Shown: positions 8,001 to 10,331 of the stretch, piece after piece
How the letters are laid out: every line of letters begins with the position of its first letter
Position numbering within the stretch: the stretch's first letter is position 1
Source of the DNA: Candidatus Poseidoniaceae archaeon
Lineage (GTDB): Archaea; Thermoplasmatota; Poseidoniia; Poseidoniales; Poseidoniaceae
Assembly (NCBI GenBank): GCA_022424925.1
Contig: JAKMGM010000013.1
Location: 1-10,331 of the forward strand
Length of the DNA: 10,331 nucleotides
Reading direction: 5' to 3'
Position numbers and translations under genes: made by a program
The notes under the pieces: model-generated
Seen by the model: the letters and a program-made list of their open reading frames with translations, nothing else
Database searches by the model: none
Told to the model about the DNA's origin: nothing

Positions 8001-10331
8001 CGGTGTAGTATCCTTCCATGTTGATGAGGTCATCATACATGTCAACGATTTCACCGGATTCGAGACTGTTTGAAAGTAATTGAACAGTGAGCGCAAGTTG
8101 CGCATTACGACGGTGAATGGCTGTTGCAACTGAATCGAGTTCTTCGACGAGGTCAGCCGTGTACCAATAGTCACCGATGATGTAATGGGTCACGTCATCA
8201 ACGTTGTCATTACCCGTTCGGATGTTGTTATTGAATGTGTTTTCAGCCTCAAGTTCAGAGGACCAGTCGCCGTCCACACAGGTCGATGAAAGCGTATCGG
8301 TACAGAGTATTCGCTCGCCTTCATCGTACACACGCCAGTACGGTGTTGAATCATCGAAGATTCCGTCGGTTTGATGATACCCGACGGCCATCACAGTATC
8401 GTCATTGGTTCGATAGACTTCGTAGCTGTTGACTTTTGTGAAGTCAATCATTTCCTCAAGATCTGCGCTTGTCGCTATTTTGTTGAAAATATCCATTTGT
8501 TCGTCGTTGAGATAATTCGACGCCACATTTTGGTAGCCGGAGGTGAGGATTCTGTCGCCGCCATTGGCTTGGTTGTAGGCCAAATCGCCCTGACCCAGTT
8601 GCCAGATGAACATGGAAATGAGGTCTTCTTGACTTCGAGCGAGCAGCATGTTACCTGATGCAGGAATACCGGTCTGGAAGTTATCGGACACCGATGGGTG
8701 TTCACCGGTGTCGAGAGCCTGGAAACCGTAGTCCCACCATGAAACAAATGCTGGACGGTCAGAATACGTCATCTCTTGGTCTTGCTCGGCAAGCCATTCA
8801 TAGGCGGAGTTCCATCCGTTATCGTTGAATCCGGAGCCAAAAGAACCGAGGTACCAGTTACCGTCATAGGTGCTGTCGTCAAGCAGAGAAAATCCGCCGA
8901 TTTCCCAGCGGAATACGTCAGGAATGATATTGTAAATTGTTTCATCAATATCGTCTTCAGCATTGTTGCTTGAAGGAATTGCAGCATCGAGTCCATAGGT
9001 GAACTGCTGGCCGAACAACATAATCATGACCAGCATGATTGCGGAAAAAGACGGTGTCCGCCAGATGGCCTTGCGTGCGCCACGGATACGGTCTTCTGGT
9101 GAACGGATACCCATCTTCTTCCATGTTTTGACCATGCCTTCCCAATTGGCCCATTTCCAGAGCGAAACAATGCCCCATGCTCCGAGAACCGCGATTGCAG
9201 GCGTTGCGTTGAACATGAAACGAGCGGCAGTCCATGCCATGAACGAGGCAGCGAGAATCCAAACACCAAAGACGAGTTTGGTTTGCTTGCGCTCACGGAT
9301 GGCAGACCATATGCAAAGAATACCCATAATGAGGGAGAGCACGAAGGTTATCGGGCCGAATTGCGCAAACAACTGGCCGCGATTTGGAGCGTTTGCTTCT
9401 GCTACAGTGCTGAAAATCTTGGTCTTGGTGAAGTAACCACTTCCAGTGAACAAAACATCCCATGCATTGGAGATGTTTGCTTGCTTGAGAAGCCAGAGTA
9501 CCACGAAGAAAACTGTTGCGGTACCTGCAAGGACACCGAGGATCAGCAGCCAGGGCTTGTCTCGGAAACCAGTGGTGACGAAACTTATGGCAACAGTGAA
9601 GGCCATGATGAACAAGAACGGTTGCAAGCCAGTACCAACAAAGATGAGGTCAATTTGTGGGTGACCATAGAAGGGCAGTGCCATCAAGAAGTTGACCGCA
9701 AGCATGGTGAGGAAAAGAACATTCAGCGTGGTCGAATCTCGGCGGCGGAACATGTTCAAAGCAACTTGGGCAGCGTATGCCAAGAAGATGATGGAAGGAC
9801 CGACAACGAAACCTTTCCAGCCAAGCGAAACGATACCGAAACTCACACCAGCGAGAACTGCATACGATAGAGCAGCACGGCGTTCCTTTGAGACTGCAGA
9901 GAATGCTGAAACAAAGGACATCAACGAAGGTGAAGATGTGCGAAGCAATCGCTCGGTACCTGCATACTTCACTGCACGCAGCCAAAACATGAATCCAAGC
10001 GTGATGAACAGCATGATGAAAGCGTCGTGGTCTGCAAGTGCCCATGTAGTGTGACTCACGTGTGCCGGCATGAAAGCAATCAACCAAGCAGCAACAACTG
10101 CAGCCTTTTCGTTGATGTGTTCACGAGCGATGAAAGCCACTGGTAGAATGGTAAGAGTACCATACACCGCAGGGAGCGAAAGGATAGCCCACCAAACTGC
10201 ATCACCACTCGCAAAGAAGGGTTCGAGCAATGTAGCGACAATCGCAATAGACCAGGTGAAAATAGGTGGTCGGGGATTTATACCGCCGACGGGATAAAAC
10301 CTGTCTGCATCAAAAATCAAGTGTGCATTGT
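2032..10331 (-). CDS. aglB: Giant STT3/AglB-type oligosaccharyltransferase with long extracellular beta-domain stalk (5' end cut by window edge)
   Basis: The frame enters at the right edge and ends at TGA (2032-2034); there are at least 2,765 codons. Residue 1 here is the Leu of the TTG at 10318-10320, which is internal and not a start. The product should transfer a lipid-linked oligosaccharide to Asn of Asn-X-Ser/Thr on the outer membrane face (STT3 family, GT66). About twelve membrane helices lie at 20-442. Visible family motifs are the FYPVGG..PRPPIF segment after external loop 1, the second acidic motif D97-H-D99, the TVAE motif (305-308, equivalent to TIXE/SVSE of external loop 5), a conserved Arg in ARFMFNATPA (R367), and the WWDYG signature (528-532). 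The first membrane helix and first DxD motif lie outside the window. After the soluble catalytic domain (about 443-980) come about eleven CnaB-like domains (983-2217), further Ig-like segments, a NEW3-like domain (about 2505-2612), a CARDB-like segment (about 2613-2702), and a C-terminal helix (about 2733-2750) followed by a basic tail. Known archaeal AglB proteins are typically around 800-1,000 residues, so about 1,780 residues are extra. The gene symbol is by family; no functional proof. Confidence 0.93.
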   Translation of the reverse strand, partial: NAHLIFDADRFYPVGGINPRPPIFTWSIAIVATLLEPFFASGDAVWWAILSLPAVYGTLTILPVAFIAREHINEKAAVVAAWLIAFMPAHVSHTTWALADHDAFIMLFITLGFMFWLRAVKYAGTERLLRTSSPSLMSFVSAFSAVSKERRAALSYAVLAGVSFGIVSLGWKGFVVGPSIIFLAYAAQVALNMFRRRDSTTLNVLFLTMLAVNFLMALPFYGHPQIDLIFVGTGLQPFLFIMAFTVAISFVTTGFRDKPWLLILGVLAGTATVFFVVLWLLKQANISNAWDVLFTGSGYFTKTKIFSTVAEANAPNRGQLFAQFGPITFVLSLIMGILCIWSAIRERKQTKLVFGVWILAASFMAWTAARFMFNATPAIAVLGAWGIVSLWKWANWEGMVKTWKKMGIRSPEDRIRGARKAIWRTPSFSAIMLVMIMLFGQQFTYGLDAAIPSSNNAEDDIDETIYNIIPDVFRWEIGGFSLLDDSTYDGNWYLGSFGSGFNDNGWNSAYEWLAEQDQEMTYSDRPAFVSWWDYGFQALDTGEHPSVSDNFQTGIPASGNMLLARSQEDLISMFIWQLGQGDLAYNQANGGDRILTSGYQNVASNYLNDEQMDIFNKIATSADLEEMIDFTKVNSYEVYRTNDDTVMAVGYHQTDGIFDDSTPYWRVYDEGERILCTDTLSSTCVDGDWSSELEAENTFNNNIRTGNDNVDDVTHYIIGDYWYTADLVEELDSVATAIHRRNAQLALTVQLLSNSLESGEIVDMYDDLINMEGYYTVQDYDGAPGETIDRDHEIRYYAIDNRLYPRAGRYTADAGYNQGQPMGIFGAPTILSGQDVSTYMDEVYETIRGDFPDEMTREEVDEAITQDFLNQQSGADIDPLQVEDVRVDHNAAFFDTMLARAYVGYGASTLGVDLGSSNPQPAQHFGQSGSPGSILTQGLPLPGAMTNHFVIANWYSPEANASVTPEQQTVGISSTNTLVKILKYYSGGEISGQVTMSDDGQPLPGVRLLIERDAFSGEGTEDLDPDTYWVPIGFTDVDEAGQWSFDAPAGRIRVSAYAGDFDPTVAQDNIRSGAFSQGLSDILTETNEDRQINDITAILGEVANMSWLGEVQHNVTAEQADSNAPVSLDFDISVESSGVSGQVTWSGHESFNGDALVSTDFILRNIWSMTDNYTLTTTNGSFTSTDSRILQGTGQATFTENGTFESEGVAFADDFTGTFTRSIGDKRVYTSNGTWNGKGTLIASWVSESNVEDCLDNETSQMPENSTLCVLDSTTSPVTYLLDGGVEANGRLTSDGISTLVTEHTGDSFEATGSFEGTGTLNGTGLFIGVGSFSGEMVQPGSFYITGLLPGVYNMIAQLDNGKEMLLPDPVNVGISPSYDLAMTMPGSIFEDTLQDFFEEPFAEQTIEFVDLDLGMDSLIEIHTDANGNFSYGPISTGEYFYRVDVDNDGWYELNETLLSRGESENFTLAMDVPDMYDIRLQLTSPVDPLTQTPYADVAERVVTFTNDNPLFGPINSTSDADGLVYIELPSGAYQISDESGDEYILFDYVEIEESDINMTGAYSIATWVNGSIRAVDGGLISEGYPYSEWAAQEDSLKLEQSQPSSGLEVNFNAGELSFATVVETDGNYSIRLPSGNTFHMTTQSLVSQMAGGQLVELDGDAEVNLGLMYLEPTVYTTGIVFLYDNNSVWDGLAPGYAAQEVVATDSTGLEWRTTIDDQGGFAFNIQAGDWDFTVDEVLLNSTSITDYSIIDNPDAPPTTVELFVNPEHLVVELNIFMDAGADGIFANGTAVSPVFTLIPLNSHGQQYNFTADDYSEDGNITVVLEPGIYSIDFNATTAEDENATDYNLLGKTVFDPIVVGIEAFDEPLAFALRNEYLVNGQLSNSLGEPVEQQFLLRNDADDLWFNIESDVNGSFASYVPAGEWVAIIAPFSATNESLETYREAFEVNEDVSLRTGLNFTSIEVVTVNFQVQEMYTESNMSDVRMTLVSHDGYGNITLSKSDQFGNVSETIMPGTWSMFLNQTQPQRQWSLDTFDAPFSTDDAVDGVLDIGIVSPVLNVQIGGKVFWDLDDDDTPDSTEGVANTTVTILGMNNSDIDTNVTTDEFGVWSLFVPIQDEYQVAVSKEGFSSEAYNISNTSAYPVYSSPESYDIEMTAGNVTVSGNVTDINDGERLNGSTVTLYPSSGMAGDALVVDSVYADNQLTWSGVISPGEWIVVVTESNPGENGGGVAIGLLDASISDGATLELEMSLGGWLDLTTSWTDIELNEHHAGSSASNNGSALMNESAIVTFAIGDDLEWDLPVGEDGTISVLMPASDIELDSSFMTVQHDLQLEMEYIGGASTVVAEGRSPVALTYTRSINSDTTISMVAGSVVNVTEDSSELSFTAVEAEEGDEFKHIEFELELNYEGTETVQVFDVLGQLLVAPDEADWIIEFKNGSSYVDSYEVSLGIGNGTDDTSVQSSATIGVRITVANQSTAWHLEEPHTVKIRMLTDGTPSSEIAVSVQVPQFYDFAMSEQDEAIGIGAGGSSTFGFVLENTGNGDDSFTVELSDNIPEGWEVTPMSSVITIAKGDTRSQMFTAFAPEDFDSGSKMITVTVTSEDGVTTDSFDVEIVKSNIVLSVNQGKIATLSDNIANRAGKLVIPIANSGFLGSDDVVVSANIVDGRSLGAQTVTVDAEGTTNVEFDLEARDSSGKQRFEVRIEVVGEDSAFIDEQLEEFDFSIEYYIDETEEESPFFTLVIIALGALVLYGGLRISRRTSKGSRF
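2071..2124 (-). other. C-terminal membrane anchor of the oligosaccharyltransferase
   Basis: Residues 2733-2750 (FFTLVIIALGALVLYGGL) form one hydrophobic helix after an acidic stretch (DETEEE), followed by the basic tail RISRRTSKGSRF. The charge pattern places the tail in the cytoplasm and all preceding beta domains outside. It resembles archaeosortase-type C-terminal signals in outline, but it lacks the PGF tripeptide, so a simple anchor is the safer reading. Confidence 0.75.
2485..2808 (-). other. NEW3-like (NPCBM-associated) membrane-proximal beta domain
   Basis: Residues about 2505-2612 contain the characteristic run of a Gly/Ser-rich start, FVLENTGNGDDSF, then IPEGWEVTPM and a final ITVTVTSEDG strand. 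This matches the usual NEW3 layout of an N-T/S-G-N core, a P-x-G-W turn and a closing TVTVTS strand. Such domains often sit next to the membrane helix in archaeal surface proteins. A second, CARDB-like segment (LVIPIANSGFLGSDDVVV) follows at about 2613-2702. Neither contains a sequon. Confidence 0.65.
3670..7374 (-). repeat. Array of about eleven CnaB/carboxypeptidase-regulatory-like beta domains in the oligosaccharyltransferase
   Basis: Residues 983-2217 repeat a recognisable closing pattern: an acidic turn with Gly, then alternating hydrophobics, a P/A-x-G turn and a final Tyr/Trp strand. Examples are DEAGQWSFDAPAGRIRV, SDADGLVYIELPSGAYQI, ETDGNYSIRLPSGNTF, SEDGNITVVLEPGIYSI, DVNGSFASYVPAGEWVAI and DQFGNVSETIMPGTWSMF. 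Around eleven such units occur, most about 80-100 residues apart. This is the hallmark of CnaB/CarboxypepD_reg/SdrD-B-like prealbumin folds, which commonly form rigid stalks or binding modules on surface proteins. Unit boundaries were set by eye. The units are diverged in sequence, so this is not a recent tandem duplication. Confidence 0.75.
7381..8994 (-). other. Soluble catalytic domain of the oligosaccharyltransferase with WWDYG motif
   Basis: Residues about 443-980 follow the last helix of the membrane module. The acceptor-recognition signature WWDYG is encoded at 8725-8739 and is followed by FQALDTGEHPSVSDNFQTG, the position where other STT3 proteins have WWDYG-Y/H and downstream acceptor-site residues. 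In family structures this motif binds the Ser/Thr of the acceptor sequon at the +2 position. I could not confidently place the DK or MI motif that normally follows. C673 and C681 form the only cysteine pair here and may be a disulphide. By hand scan there is no N-X-S/T sequon in residues 441-956. Confidence 0.8.

Noticed and set aside
7558..8073. Plus-strand open frame of 171 codons
   Set aside because: It is antisense to the soluble catalytic domain; a shadow of the real reading frame.
9283..9870. Long plus-strand open frame of 195 codons
   Set aside because: It lies wholly antisense to the STT3 membrane module, whose family motifs fix the coding frame. Its translation has no recognisable domain.
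10318..10320. TTG as a possible start of the oligosaccharyltransferase
   Set aside because: The frame stays open to the window edge, and the sequence there (FDADRFYPVGG) matches a region after the first external loop of STT3 proteins. The true start and first helix must lie further right.

Overview
The window looks like a piece of a marine planktonic euryarchaeal genome, most likely Marine Group II (Candidatus Poseidoniales) or a close relative. This rests on three things: an archaeal-type STT3/AglB oligosaccharyltransferase carrying very long extracellular repeat domains, archaeal TATA-like promoter elements with little or no leader, and acidic proteins rich in Asp, Glu and Asn. There is no rRNA or other taxonomic marker here, so the assignment is an inference. 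I saw no RNA gene, CRISPR array, insertion sequence or attachment site.

Layout: all three genes lie on the minus strand, so read right to left. (1) Positions 10331 to 2032 hold most of a giant STT3/AglB-like oligosaccharyltransferase of at least 2,765 codons; its first membrane helix lies beyond the right edge. The membrane catalytic module is at about residues 1-440 and the WWDYG soluble domain at about 443-980. Then comes a chain of about eleven CnaB/carboxypeptidase-regulatory-like beta domains, NEW3/CARDB-like domains and a C-terminal membrane helix. (2) After 58 bp containing a TATA-like box, positions 1973 to 753 encode a membrane-anchored subtilisin-family (S8) protease with the full Asp/His/Asn/Ser set but an unusual sequence after the catalytic Ser. 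(3) A 182-bp intergenic stretch holds T-tracts, a four-copy 13-bp direct repeat at 19-23 bp spacing, and a TATA-like box. (4) Positions 570 to 1 encode the N-terminal 190 residues of a secreted, probably beta-helical protein.

How the genes fit together: all three products act on the outer face of the membrane. The oligosaccharyltransferase would transfer a lipid-linked glycan to Asn-X-Ser/Thr sites of secreted proteins. The anchored protease could process or clear exported proteins, and the beta-helix protein is a typical exported substrate with sequons of its own. The subtilase and the beta-helix gene each have their own promoter-like element, so this is a cell-surface neighbourhood rather than a proven operon.

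Most notable observations: the size and both-ends-in-the-membrane design of the oligosaccharyltransferase; a sharp confinement of its own glycosylation sequons to the added stalk (45 by hand count in residues 957-2471, none in the soluble catalytic domain or the membrane-proximal domains); and the TGATAC repeat array upstream of the secreted-protein gene.
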